Positions 51,480 to 59,337 of a stretch of 64,000 nt of DNA are shown piece by piece. The position numbers were made by a program, and so were the translations under genes. Position 1 is the first letter of the stretch. Each line of letters begins with the position of its first letter. Origin of the DNA: SB11 sp037968475 (lineage in GTDB: Bacteria > Bacteroidota > Bacteroidia > UBA8524); contig JBBKVO010000049.1 of NCBI GenBank assembly GCA_037968475.1, positions 7,195 to 71,194 on the forward strand, read 5' to 3'. Below the pieces are notes generated by a model. The model searched no databases. It was not told the origin of the DNA and saw only the letters and a list, made by a program, of their open reading frames with translations.

Positions 51480-52640
51480 ATGCAAGCCGATTTGAATACC
51501 CGTATAGGGATTATAGGTGGAGGGCAACTGGGCAAAATGCTGATTGAAGCCGCCCAACCTCTTAATATTTATTGTAATATACTTGAAAACGATGCCAATG
51601 CACCTGCATCGCGCATTGCCGATGAGCAAATAGTAGGTAAACTTACCGATGGTGATAAAATCCGTCAGTTAGCCGCCATTAGCGATGTATTAACCTACGA
51701 GATAGAACACGTTGGCGTTGATACTCTGCACCAATTGGAAGCTGAGGGTAAAACCATTATCCCATCACCCAAAATATTAGAAATAATAAAAGATAAAGGT
51801 TTGCAAAAACAGTTTTATGCAAACAACGGCATACCTACCTCACCTTTTATTTTGGTAGATACACCTGCCGATTGGGCTGCAGCATTGCAAAAAACAGGCT
51901 TTACAAAATTTGCCGCCAAAAGCCGTACCGATGGGTACGATGGCAAAGGAGTATCGCTTTGTAACACTGCCGATATACTTAGCGGTAAAACTCCTATCCC
52001 TTTTGATAGCCCTTGTATGCTAGAGGCTTTTGTTGAGAACGAGAAAGAACTAAGCGTAATTGTAGCCCGCGATAGGGATGGCAAAACCACTACCTTTCCT
52101 TTGGTAGAAATGGATTTTGACCCTATAGCCAACTTGGTTGAATATCTTGCCTGCCCTGCACAGGTTAGCAGTGCTGTTGAAGATGAAGCCCGCCGCATAG
52201 CTACACTTACCATAGAAAAAATGCAAGGCATAGGCATATTTGCCGTTGAAATGTTTTTGGATAAAGAAGGGCAAATATTAGTAAACGAAGTCGCCCCTCG
52301 CCCACACAATAGCGGACACCACACCATAGAAGCCTGCTATACATCACAATACGAGCAGTTATTGCGTATTTTAATAGGATTGCCGCTAGGTGATACTACC
52401 TTAATACAACCTGCTGTAATGCTAAACCTTTTAGGTGCTGATGGTTTTAGTGGAAAATATCGTTTACAGGGTATTGAAGAAGCAACTAAAATTGCAGGTG
52501 TATACATCCATTTATACAACAAAAAAGAAAGCCGACCCATGCGAAAAATGGGACACGTGAGTATAGTAGCACCCTCTTTGGACGAAGCAAAGCAAAAGGC
52601 TACCTTTGTCAAAAATATTCTGAAATTTATACCCGCCTGA
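51480..52640 (+). CDS. purK: N5-carboxyaminoimidazole ribonucleotide synthase
   Basis: 386 residues, ATP-grasp enzyme. IGIIGGGQLGKMLIEAA at the start, then TYEIEHVGVDTLHQLE, FAAKSRTDGYDGKG and EVAPRPHNSGHHTIEAC. It carboxylates AIR with bicarbonate and ATP in purine synthesis. The start just after the promoter element and the 2-bp gap to purE show an operon. Confidence 0.95.
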   Translation: MQADLNTRIGIIGGGQLGKMLIEAAQPLNIYCNILENDANAPASRIADEQIVGKLTDGDKIRQLAAISDVLTYEIEHVGVDTLHQLEAEGKTIIPSPKILEIIKDKGLQKQFYANNGIPTSPFILVDTPADWAAALQKTGFTKFAAKSRTDGYDGKGVSLCNTADILSGKTPIPFDSPCMLEAFVENEKELSVIVARDRDGKTTTFPLVEMDFDPIANLVEYLACPAQVSSAVEDEARRIATLTIEKMQGIGIFAVEMFLDKEGQILVNEVAPRPHNSGHHTIEACYTSQYEQLLRILIGLPLGDTTLIQPAVMLNLLGADGFSGKYRLQGIEEATKIAGVYIHLYNKKESRPMRKMGHVSIVAPSLDEAKQKATFVKNILKFIPA

Positions 52641-52642
52641 TA

Positions 52643-53161
52643 ATGAGCCTAAAACCAATAGTAGGAATAATAATGGGTAGCGATAGCGACCTACCTGTAA
52701 TGCAAGCAGCCGCCACCGTGTTGGATGAATTTAATATACCCTACGAGCTGACCATAGTAAGTGCCCACCGTACCCCCGATAGAATGTACGAGTATGCCAA
52801 AAGTGCACACCAACGTGGTTTGCAAATAATAATTGCAGGTGCAGGCGGTAGTGCCCACCTACCCGGTATGGTAGCAGCCATTACTCATCTGCCTGTTATT
52901 GGAGTTCCCGTACAATCAAAAACAATGAGTGGTATAGATTCCCTCTACTCGATAGTGCAAATGCCCGGAGGTATACCCGTAGCCACTGTGGCTATTAACG
53001 GCGCAAAAAATGCAGGGCTTTTAGCTGCACAAATTATTGCTACTACTGATGCGGTATTGGCCGAAAAACTAATTGAGTATAGAAAAGAGATGCGGATGGA
53101 GGTTGAAGAAAAAGCACGCCGCCTTGAAAAAATGGGACATAAAAATTATTACGAAGGATAA
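52643..53161 (+). CDS. purE: N5-carboxyaminoimidazole ribonucleotide mutase
   Basis: 172 residues. GSDSDLPVMQ, SAHRTPDRMYEYA and AGAGGSAHLPGMVAA are the substrate phosphate and active-site loops of class I PurE. It converts the PurK product to CAIR. A normal pairing. Confidence 0.96.
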   Translation: MSLKPIVGIIMGSDSDLPVMQAAATVLDEFNIPYELTIVSAHRTPDRMYEYAKSAHQRGLQIIIAGAGGSAHLPGMVAAITHLPVIGVPVQSKTMSGIDSLYSIVQMPGGIPVATVAINGAKNAGLLAAQIIATTDAVLAEKLIEYRKEMRMEVEEKARRLEKMGHKNYYEG

Positions 53162-53183
53162 GCATTTGTTTCGCTGATTATTA

Positions 53184-53191
53184 TAAATTTG
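53184..53191 (+). promoter_or_regulatory. -7 element of gcvH
   Basis: TAAATTTG, 25 nt before the ATG at 53217. A TTTG at 53165-53168 gives a spacing of 15, slightly short of the consensus. Confidence 0.5.
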
Positions 53192-53216
53192 ACCGCTTTA
53201 AAAAAAATAACTGAAT

Positions 53217-53597
53217 ATGAATATTCCTGAAAACCTGTACTACACCCCCGAACATGAATGGCTTAGTGTTGAAGGCGACATTGCCACAATAGGTATTACC
53301 GATTTTGCCCAAGGCGAACTAGGTGATATTGTATTTGTTGATATTGATACACAAGGCGAAAATCTTGCCGCAGGCGATGTGTTTGGTACGGTTGAAGCTG
53401 TAAAAACAGTTTCTGACTTGTTTTTGCCTATTGATGGTGAAATACTAGAAGTAAACCCAGGATTGGAAGATTCGCCCGAATCGGTTAACCAAGATCCTTA
53501 TGGCGCAGGTTGGATGGTGAAAGTAAAACTTACTGCTACTGACCAACTAAATAGCCTTTTAAAAGCTGATGCATACAAAGAGTTAATCAACGCTTAA
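53217..53597 (+). CDS. gcvH: Glycine cleavage system H protein
   Basis: 126 residues. The lipoyl lysine is K63 in GTVEAVKTVSDLFLP. It shuttles the aminomethyl group between GcvP, GcvT and Lpd; those genes are not in the window. Its stop is immediately followed by the next gene's GTG (TAAGTG). Confidence 0.96.
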   Translation: MNIPENLYYTPEHEWLSVEGDIATIGITDFAQGELGDIVFVDIDTQGENLAAGDVFGTVEAVKTVSDLFLPIDGEILEVNPGLEDSPESVNQDPYGAGWMVKVKLTATDQLNSLLKADAYKELINA

Positions 53598-54002
53598 GTG
53601 CACACCTTTTTTAAATATAACAGAAATGCCCTACTATGGGCATTTTTAATTTTAGCCCTGTGCACCATGCCTGTTACGGGCATTACCAGTATCAAACTGC
53701 TAAATTTATTGTCGTTTGATAAGCTGGCGCATATGCTTTTATTCGCTATGCAATTTTGGTTTATAGCCATTGGACAGCTAAAACAACACGTCTTTTCATA
53801 TAAAAGAAAAAGAGCTTCAACGCTTGCGTTTATTATTACCGTGGCGTACGGGGGCACTATAGAACTTATACAAGGCTATTTGCTTAGCAATCGTACAATG
53901 GATATTTTAGATATGGTAGCCAACATAATAGGAGCTATTATCGGTTGGTTCTTTTTTATAGCTTTTAAGAAAAAATACAAAAAAGATACACACGCCAAAT
54001 AA
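53598..54002 (+). CDS. VanZ-like membrane protein
   Basis: 134 residues from GTG 53598, with four helices, and the family words LLSFDKLAHMLLFAMQFW and YGGTIELIQGYLLSNRTMDILDMVANIIGAIIGW (split over about 78-115) that mark the VanZ family. Role uncertain; VanZ gives teicoplanin tolerance in enterococci but most homologues are uncharacterised. Pairing with gcvH is frequent in Bacteroidota. Confidence 0.8.
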   Translation: MHTFFKYNRNALLWAFLILALCTMPVTGITSIKLLNLLSFDKLAHMLLFAMQFWFIAIGQLKQHVFSYKRKRASTLAFIITVAYGGTIELIQGYLLSNRTMDILDMVANIIGAIIGWFFFIAFKKKYKKDTHAK

Positions 54003-54061
54003 ACTTTTTGTTAAAAAAAATCGTTTAGCCTATAAAGGCATCAGGTATTTACAAAAAGGTT

Positions 54062-54069
54062 TATATTTG
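54062..54069 (+). promoter_or_regulatory. -7 element of tonB
   Basis: TATATTTG ends 12 nt before ATG 54082. It covers the TTG that would start the longer frame at 54067, so the ATG is the better start. Confidence 0.6.
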
Positions 54070-54081
54070 AAACGTAATATT

Positions 54082-54762
54082 ATGGAACTAAAAAAGAACC
54101 CAGAATACGACTCTAAAAGGTTTGGCTTAAACTTCTTCCTATCGGGATTGTTGTTGGCCTTGCTTATTACCTTGGGCGCATTTAAGTATACTCAGTATGC
54201 TGATGAGGTAAAACAAGAAGTAATGTATGACATTTCTGACGAAGTGGAAGAGATGGCTGATATTACCCGCCAAAACGAACCACCACCACCAGCACCTCCC
54301 CCACCACCACCGGCAACTGTGGAAGTGGTAGAAGATGATGTGGAAACTCCTGATGTAGAAATTGAAGCTACTGACGAGATAAAAGATTACGTGCCCAAAG
54401 CAGCACCTGCTATGCCCGAGCCTGAACCAGAAAGTACAGGTGAAGCAGAAGTATTTGAGATTGTTGAAAAACAACCTTCATATCCGGGTGGAGAAGCAGC
54501 ACGTCAAACATTTATTGCAAAACACCTAGTATACCCCCCATTGGCGATAGAAAACCAAAAACAGGGTACTATTATAGTAGAATTTATTGTTGAGCCTCCC
54601 GATGGTCGCCTTAGCAACGTTAAAGCCATTAAAAGTTTTGACGACGATTGCTCTCGCGAAGCTGAAAGAGTGGTACGTATGATGCGTTGGACTCCGGGTG
54701 AGCAACGTGGCAAAGCTGTACGTGTAAAAGTACGTATGCCCATCAAATTCAGATTACAGTAG
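54082..54762 (+). CDS. tonB: TonB-family energy transducer
   Basis: 226 residues from MELKKNPEYDSKRFG. One membrane helix (about 17-34), an acidic and Pro-rich periplasmic region (PPPPAPPPPPPATVE), then a TonB C-terminal domain (YPGGEAARQTFIAKHLVYPPLAIENQ, GTIIVEFIV, RMMRWTPGEQRGKAVRVKVRMPIKF). It couples proton-motive force to outer-membrane receptors. ExbB/ExbD are not adjacent. A terminator follows. Confidence 0.92.
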   Translation: MELKKNPEYDSKRFGLNFFLSGLLLALLITLGAFKYTQYADEVKQEVMYDISDEVEEMADITRQNEPPPPAPPPPPPATVEVVEDDVETPDVEIEATDEIKDYVPKAAPAMPEPEPESTGEAEVFEIVEKQPSYPGGEAARQTFIAKHLVYPPLAIENQKQGTIIVEFIVEPPDGRLSNVKAIKSFDDDCSREAERVVRMMRWTPGEQRGKAVRVKVRMPIKFRLQ

Positions 54763-54786
54763 TTCTCTCTACTTAAAAATATATTT

Positions 54787-54824
54787 AAAAGCCCTTGTTA
54801 CTTAAGTAACAAGGGCTTTTTTTA
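54787..54824 (+). terminator. Terminator after tonB
   Basis: AAAAGCCCTTGTTACTT pairs with AAGTAACAAGGGCTTTT, followed by TTTA. Confidence 0.9.
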
Positions 54825-54858
54825 TTCCCTCATTTTTTATCTTTTGCAATAATTAAAT

Positions 54859-54866
54859 TAGGTTTG
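54859..54866 (+). promoter_or_regulatory. -7 element of fabG
   Basis: TAGGTTTG followed by CCG, 19 nt before the ATG at 54886. Confidence 0.55.
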
Positions 54867-54885
54867 CCGTATATAGTAACAACCT

Positions 54886-55635
54886 ATGAAATTACTTCAA
54901 GATAAAGTAGCACTTATTACGGGTGCATCGCGCGGTATAGGCCGCGGAATAGCCGAAAAATTTGCACAACAAGGCTGCAATATTGCCTTCTCGTTTGCAT
55001 CAAGTGTAGAAAAAGCCCGTGCTTTTGAGGCCGAATTGGCCGAAAAATATGGCGTAAAAGCCAAAGGCTACCAAAGCAATGCTGCAATATATAACGAAGC
55101 CGAAGAGTTGGTAAACAACGTTATGGCTGATTTTGGTCAAATAGATGTTTTGATAAACAATGCAGGCATAACCCGTGATACTTTGCTAATGCGAATGACA
55201 GAGGAGCAGTGGGATGATGTGATTAATACCAACCTGAAATCGGTATTTAACCTTACCAAAGCAGCTCTAAAACCTTTCTTAAAACAACGTAATGGCTCAA
55301 TAATAAATATGACTTCGGTTGTAGGTATAATGGGTAATGCAGGCCAAGCCAATTATGCGGCATCAAAAGCAGGTATGATTGGTTTTACCAAATCGATAGC
55401 CAAAGAATTGGGCGGACGTAACGTACGTTGCAATGCTGTTGCCCCAGGTTTTATTGAAACTGAAATGACTGGCGCGCTTGACCCTGAAATTGTAAAAGGA
55501 TGGACGGATGTGATTCCCTTAAAGCGTGGTGGAACTACCGAAGATGTAGCCAATACCTGCCTTTTTCTTGCCAGCGATATGAGTACTTACGTAACAGGCC
55601 AAACCATTAATGTTGATGGTGGCATGTTGATGTAG
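54886..55635 (+). CDS. fabG: 3-oxoacyl-ACP reductase FabG
   Basis: 249 residues, short-chain dehydrogenase. TGASRGIGRG binds NADPH; NNAG; catalytic Ser in MTSVVG and Tyr-Lys in NYAASKAGM; the end GQTINVDGGMLM is typical of FabG. It reduces 3-oxoacyl-ACP in fatty acid synthesis. Monocistronic. Confidence 0.93.
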   Translation: MKLLQDKVALITGASRGIGRGIAEKFAQQGCNIAFSFASSVEKARAFEAELAEKYGVKAKGYQSNAAIYNEAEELVNNVMADFGQIDVLINNAGITRDTLLMRMTEEQWDDVINTNLKSVFNLTKAALKPFLKQRNGSIINMTSVVGIMGNAGQANYAASKAGMIGFTKSIAKELGGRNVRCNAVAPGFIETEMTGALDPEIVKGWTDVIPLKRGGTTEDVANTCLFLASDMSTYVTGQTINVDGGMLM

Positions 55636-55644
55636 TAGTAAATT

Positions 55645-55679
55645 ATAACATAGCTATTATTTTATTATAGCTATGTTAT
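55645..55679 (+). terminator. Hairpin after fabG
   Basis: ATAACATAGCTAT pairs with ATAGCTATGTTAT; no long T-run, so termination is only probable. Confidence 0.5.
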
Positions 55680-55734
55680 CCATCATTCTTACTAGTAGTT
55701 TTAAATTTTGTAACTTCGATAAAATTAAAGTGTT

Positions 55735-56061
55735 ATGAATACTGAAAATAATAACGAAGAAAAACCATTACCAGGTTATACCCCATACCCTGCTAAAGAT
55801 GATATATATACACAAGGTAAAAAAGAGCACTACGAAGAAGAGGAAGAAGTAAAAAAAGAAGAAACAGAAGAGGATAAATGGAACGATTTGGATGCTGAAC
55901 GTAGGGGTAGAAAGACTGAAATACATGATGCTGATGATTTAGACATCCCTGGTGCTGAGCTAGATGATGCTATGGAAGATATTGGCGAAGAGGACGAAGA
56001 AAACAATTATTATAGTTTGGGTGGTGATAACCACAATGACTTGGAAGAAGATAGATCTTAA
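55735..56061 (+). CDS. Highly acidic small protein, function unknown
   Basis: 108 residues, about one third Asp or Glu, with EEEEEVKKEETEEDKWNDLDAE and a tail of acidic and Asn residues. No signal peptide, no membrane segment, probably disordered. The first 25 residues (PLPGYTPYPAKDDIYTQGKK) look more conserved in type. No family recognised. Its flank downstream is repeat block D. Confidence 0.6.
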   Translation: MNTENNNEEKPLPGYTPYPAKDDIYTQGKKEHYEEEEEVKKEETEEDKWNDLDAERRGRKTEIHDADDLDIPGAELDDAMEDIGEEDEENNYYSLGGDNHNDLEEDRS

Positions 56062-56074
56062 AAGTCGCTTCCTG

Positions 56075-56395
56075 TTATTATTATCTATTAAAAGCAGGCG
56101 AAAGCGTCTGCTAACTTTGCCCTAATCGTTTACTTACGTACTTACCATTATGATGGTGCGTGGGCTATCATACTGCAATTACTCGAAGTATGAGTGAAGA
56201 GGCCTCCCTTCTCTCCTTTCGAGAGCCTCAAGGTGCCAGCACACAAGAGGGGACAACGCAGTGCTCTTTTTTAACAATAACCAAAGGGCAGAGGCGTGGC
56301 CTCCCTCCTCGCAGGGCTTGTATACTGAATAAAGTCAAAGGGTACGAATTTGTTACTTGTTGATTTTATATTTTTCATAACCCGAACTCACTTTA
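56075..56395. repeat. Mosaic palindromic repeat block (copy D)
   Basis: It reads GCGTCTGCTAACTTTGCCCTAATCGTTTACTTAC..., matching block C from about 47246, then GAGAGCCTCAAGG..., and CAAAGGGCAGAGGCGTGGC..., matching block A near 9613, and ends with CATAACCCG and AACTCACTTTA (56385-56395), one mismatch from AACTCACGTTA. No gene in the 450-bp gap; the ORF at 56160-56363 is an artefact. Confidence 0.75.
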
Positions 56396-56508
56396 AAACT
56401 GGCTCTACTATTCTTTTTGCACACGTGTAAAAACAATGGTAGGTTTGTAGTGTTTTGGTGCGATAAATGCTAGCCAATACACTTAATCAAATAAAGAAAA
56501 TACACCAC

Positions 56509-57654
56509 ATGAAATTCGGAACAAAAGCCATACACGCAGGGCAAGAGCCTGACCCAACTACTGGGGCAATAATGACCCCTATATACCAAACCAGTACCTA
56601 TGTGCAAGCTGAACCGGGCGACCATAAGGGCTACGAGTACTCACGCGGCACTAATCCTACCCGTAAGGCATTAGAAGATTGTATAGCTGCGCTTGAGAAT
56701 GCACAGTACGGTCTTTGCTTTAGCAGTGGCATGGGTGCTATTGATGCTGTAATGAAAACACTAAAAGCAGGTGATGAGGTAATTACGGGTGATGATTTGT
56801 ATGGTGGCACATACCGTATTTTTACTAAAATATTTGCCCCTATGGGTATAGTGTTTAAGTTTATTGATTTTGCAAATCCTGAAAACTTAAAGCAGCACAT
56901 TACTCCAAAAACAAAAATGGTATGGATAGAAACGCCTACCAACCCTACTTGTAAAATAATAGATATTGAGGCTGTAGCTAAAATTGCAAAAGCTAATAAT
57001 GTGTTACTAAGTGTTGATAATACGTTTGCTTCGCCCTACAATCAAAACCCTATTAACCTAGGTGCTGATATAGTGATGCACTCTGTAACCAAGTACATTG
57101 GTGGGCATAGCGATTTGGTTATGGGCGCACTGTGCACTAACAGCGAAAAACTATACGACGAGCTTTTTTATATTTACAATGCTTGCGGTGCTACCCCAGG
57201 GCCAATGGATAGCTTTTTGGCTTTGCGTGGTATAAAAACCTTGCACATACGTATGGAACGCCACAATGCTAACGGCATTGCTATTGCCAATTACCTAAAA
57301 AACCACCCTGCAGTTGATAAAATATACTGGCCGGGGTTTGAAACACACCCTAACCATGAGGTTGCTAAAAAACAAATGCGTGGTTTTGGTGGTATGATTA
57401 GCTTTACCCTTAAAGGTGATAGCAAAGCGCAGGCTTTTAAAGTAGCTTCATCTTTTAAAGTATTTGCTTTGGCTGAATCGTTGGGTGGTGTAGAATCGCT
57501 GATTGGACACCCTGCTAGTATGACACACGCCAGTATTCCAAAAGAAGAACGCGAAAAAGTGGGGGTAACCGATAGCTTACTTCGCCTAAGTGTAGGTATT
57601 GAAGACATTGAAGACCTTATTGCTGATATTGAACAAGCATTGGCAACTATATAG
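56509..57654 (+). CDS. PLP-dependent trans-sulfuration enzyme (cystathionine gamma-synthase/lyase family)
   Basis: 381 residues from ATG 56509 (MKFGTKAIHAGQEPDPTTGA). YQTSTYVQ, YEYSRGTNPTRKALE, FSSGMGAIDAV and the PLP lysine in MHSVTKYIGGHSD are diagnostic. Synthase and lyase (MetB, MetC, MccB) cannot be told apart safely here. The longer frame to 56467 adds only 14 residues that no relative shows. Terminator at 57684. Confidence 0.9.
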   Translation: MKFGTKAIHAGQEPDPTTGAIMTPIYQTSTYVQAEPGDHKGYEYSRGTNPTRKALEDCIAALENAQYGLCFSSGMGAIDAVMKTLKAGDEVITGDDLYGGTYRIFTKIFAPMGIVFKFIDFANPENLKQHITPKTKMVWIETPTNPTCKIIDIEAVAKIAKANNVLLSVDNTFASPYNQNPINLGADIVMHSVTKYIGGHSDLVMGALCTNSEKLYDELFYIYNACGATPGPMDSFLALRGIKTLHIRMERHNANGIAIANYLKNHPAVDKIYWPGFETHPNHEVAKKQMRGFGGMISFTLKGDSKAQAFKVASSFKVFALAESLGGVESLIGHPASMTHASIPKEEREKVGVTDSLLRLSVGIEDIEDLIADIEQALATI

Positions 57655-57683
57655 CCTCTTTTTCTTTAAACAGATATAAAACA

Positions 57684-57716
57684 AAAGCCCTGCTAAATAT
57701 GATTTAGCAGGGCTTT
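57684..57716. terminator. Bidirectional terminator between convergent genes
   Basis: AAAGCCCTGCTAAAT pairs with ATTTAGCAGGGCTTT, A-rich on the left and T-rich on the right. Confidence 0.88.
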
Positions 57717-57742
57717 ATTCTTTTTATTAGCGGCAGGAAATA

Positions 57743-59206
57743 CTACCTGCTATAATTTGGCGCTTCCTTGGTAATGTTAATATCGTGTGGGTGGCTCTCA
57801 CGTATTCCTGAGCCTGTTATACGAATAAATTTTGCTTTTTGTAGTTCCTCTATGGTTTTAGCACCGCAATAGCCCATACCTGCACGTAAACCACCTACAT
57901 ATTGATATACCACCTCGTGCAACGAACCTTTAAAGGCTACGTTACCTACTATACCTTCGGGTACTAATTTGCTTATTTCTTCTTCGGCATCTTGAAAGTA
58001 ACGGTCTTTACTACCTTCTTTCATTGCTTCAATACTTCCCATACCACGGTATGATTTTACTTTGCGACCATTGTATATGATGGTTTCCCCCGGCGATTCT
58101 TCAACACCTGCAAATAGCGAACCTGCCATAATGCAACTGGCACCTGCTACTATTGCTTTTACTAAATCGCCACTATAACGTATACCGCCATCAGCAATTA
58201 CAGGTATGCCTAAATGTTTAACCGCTTCAGCCACATCGTAAATTGCAGTAAGTTGTGGTACACCTATACCGGCTATAATACGGGTAGTGCATATAGAGCC
58301 CGGGCCTACACCTACTTTTATACCATCAACACCAGTTTCGGCAAGAGCAAGGGCAGCTTCGGCTGTGGCTATATTACCTGCTATAATTTCAAGATTAGGG
58401 AAAGTAGTTTTCACTCTTTTCACCTCATCCAAAACCCCGCGTGAATGGCCGTGAGCTGTGTCTATTATTATTACATCAACCCCTGCATTTACCAGTGCGG
58501 TAACACGGTCAATAGTGTCAGAAGTTATACCTACTGCAGCACCCACCATTAAACGCCCCAAAGTATCTTTGCAGGCTTTTGGGTGGTGGCTGTGTTTTAA
58601 AATATCTTTATAGGTTATCAAACCCGTTAGTTTACCGTCTTTATCAACAACAGGTAGTTTTTCTATGCGGTGTTCTTGCAAAATACCTTCGGCTTGTTGT
58701 AGGGTAGTGCCTTCTACTGCAGTTATCAAACCATCTTTGGTCATCAACTCGCGTACAGGGCGTTGTGGGTCTTTTTCAAAACGCAAATCGCGATTGGTAA
58801 GTATCCCTACCAATCTGCCGTCTTTGTCAATTACAGGTATGCCGCCAATTTTGTTTTCTTTCATTATGGCCAGCGCATCTGCTATTATTGCATCCTCAAG
58901 CAGAGTAATAGGATCTAGTATCATGCCGCTTTCGCTACGCTTCACTTTGCGTATTTCAGCAGCTTGGCGTTCAATACTCATATTTTTGTGCAAAATGCCA
59001 ATACCCCCTTCTTGTGCAAGGGCAATAGCCAAACGACTTTCTGTAACGGTATCCATAGCGGCCGAAACAACAGGTATGTTGATACGAAGCTTGCGAGTAA
59101 GCTGCGTGCTTGTATCTACATCACGAGGAAGGACTTCTGAGTATGCGGGGACAACTAAAACGTCGTCGAAGGTGAGGGCTTCGCCCTTAAATTTATTATC
59201 GTTCAT
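57743..59206 (-). CDS. guaB: IMP dehydrogenase
   Basis: 487 residues. Catalytic Cys306 in GPGSICTTRI; two CBS domains inserted at about 95-205 (GGIPVIDKDGRLVGILTNRD, KLPVVDKDGKLTGLITYKD); flap with GYCGAKTIEELQ. It oxidises IMP to XMP, the committed step to GMP. The -7 element at 59258-59265 on this strand is TACTTTTG. Confidence 0.96.
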   Translation of the reverse strand: MNDNKFKGEALTFDDVLVVPAYSEVLPRDVDTSTQLTRKLRINIPVVSAAMDTVTESRLAIALAQEGGIGILHKNMSIERQAAEIRKVKRSESGMILDPITLLEDAIIADALAIMKENKIGGIPVIDKDGRLVGILTNRDLRFEKDPQRPVRELMTKDGLITAVEGTTLQQAEGILQEHRIEKLPVVDKDGKLTGLITYKDILKHSHHPKACKDTLGRLMVGAAVGITSDTIDRVTALVNAGVDVIIIDTAHGHSRGVLDEVKRVKTTFPNLEIIAGNIATAEAALALAETGVDGIKVGVGPGSICTTRIIAGIGVPQLTAIYDVAEAVKHLGIPVIADGGIRYSGDLVKAIVAGASCIMAGSLFAGVEESPGETIIYNGRKVKSYRGMGSIEAMKEGSKDRYFQDAEEEISKLVPEGIVGNVAFKGSLHEVVYQYVGGLRAGMGYCGAKTIEELQKAKFIRITGSGIRESHPHDINITKEAPNYSR

Positions 59207-59257
59207 GCAAATAAGCGGTTACTTATGTGGTGGGAGTTGTTACTCTTATTTGCGGTG

Positions 59258-59265
59258 CAAAAGTA
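59258..59265 (-). promoter_or_regulatory. -7 element of guaB
   Basis: On the minus strand TACTTTTG followed by CACC, about 52 nt before the guaB ATG. Confidence 0.55.
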
Positions 59266-59337
59266 GTGTAAATAATTCAAATTGTTTGTATCTAAACCGT
59301 AAAGTTTAGTTAACACACTACTACAATAAAAAAACAA

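Noticed and set aside
54067..54081. Upstream TTG start of tonB
   Set aside because: The codon is inside the TATATTTG promoter element.
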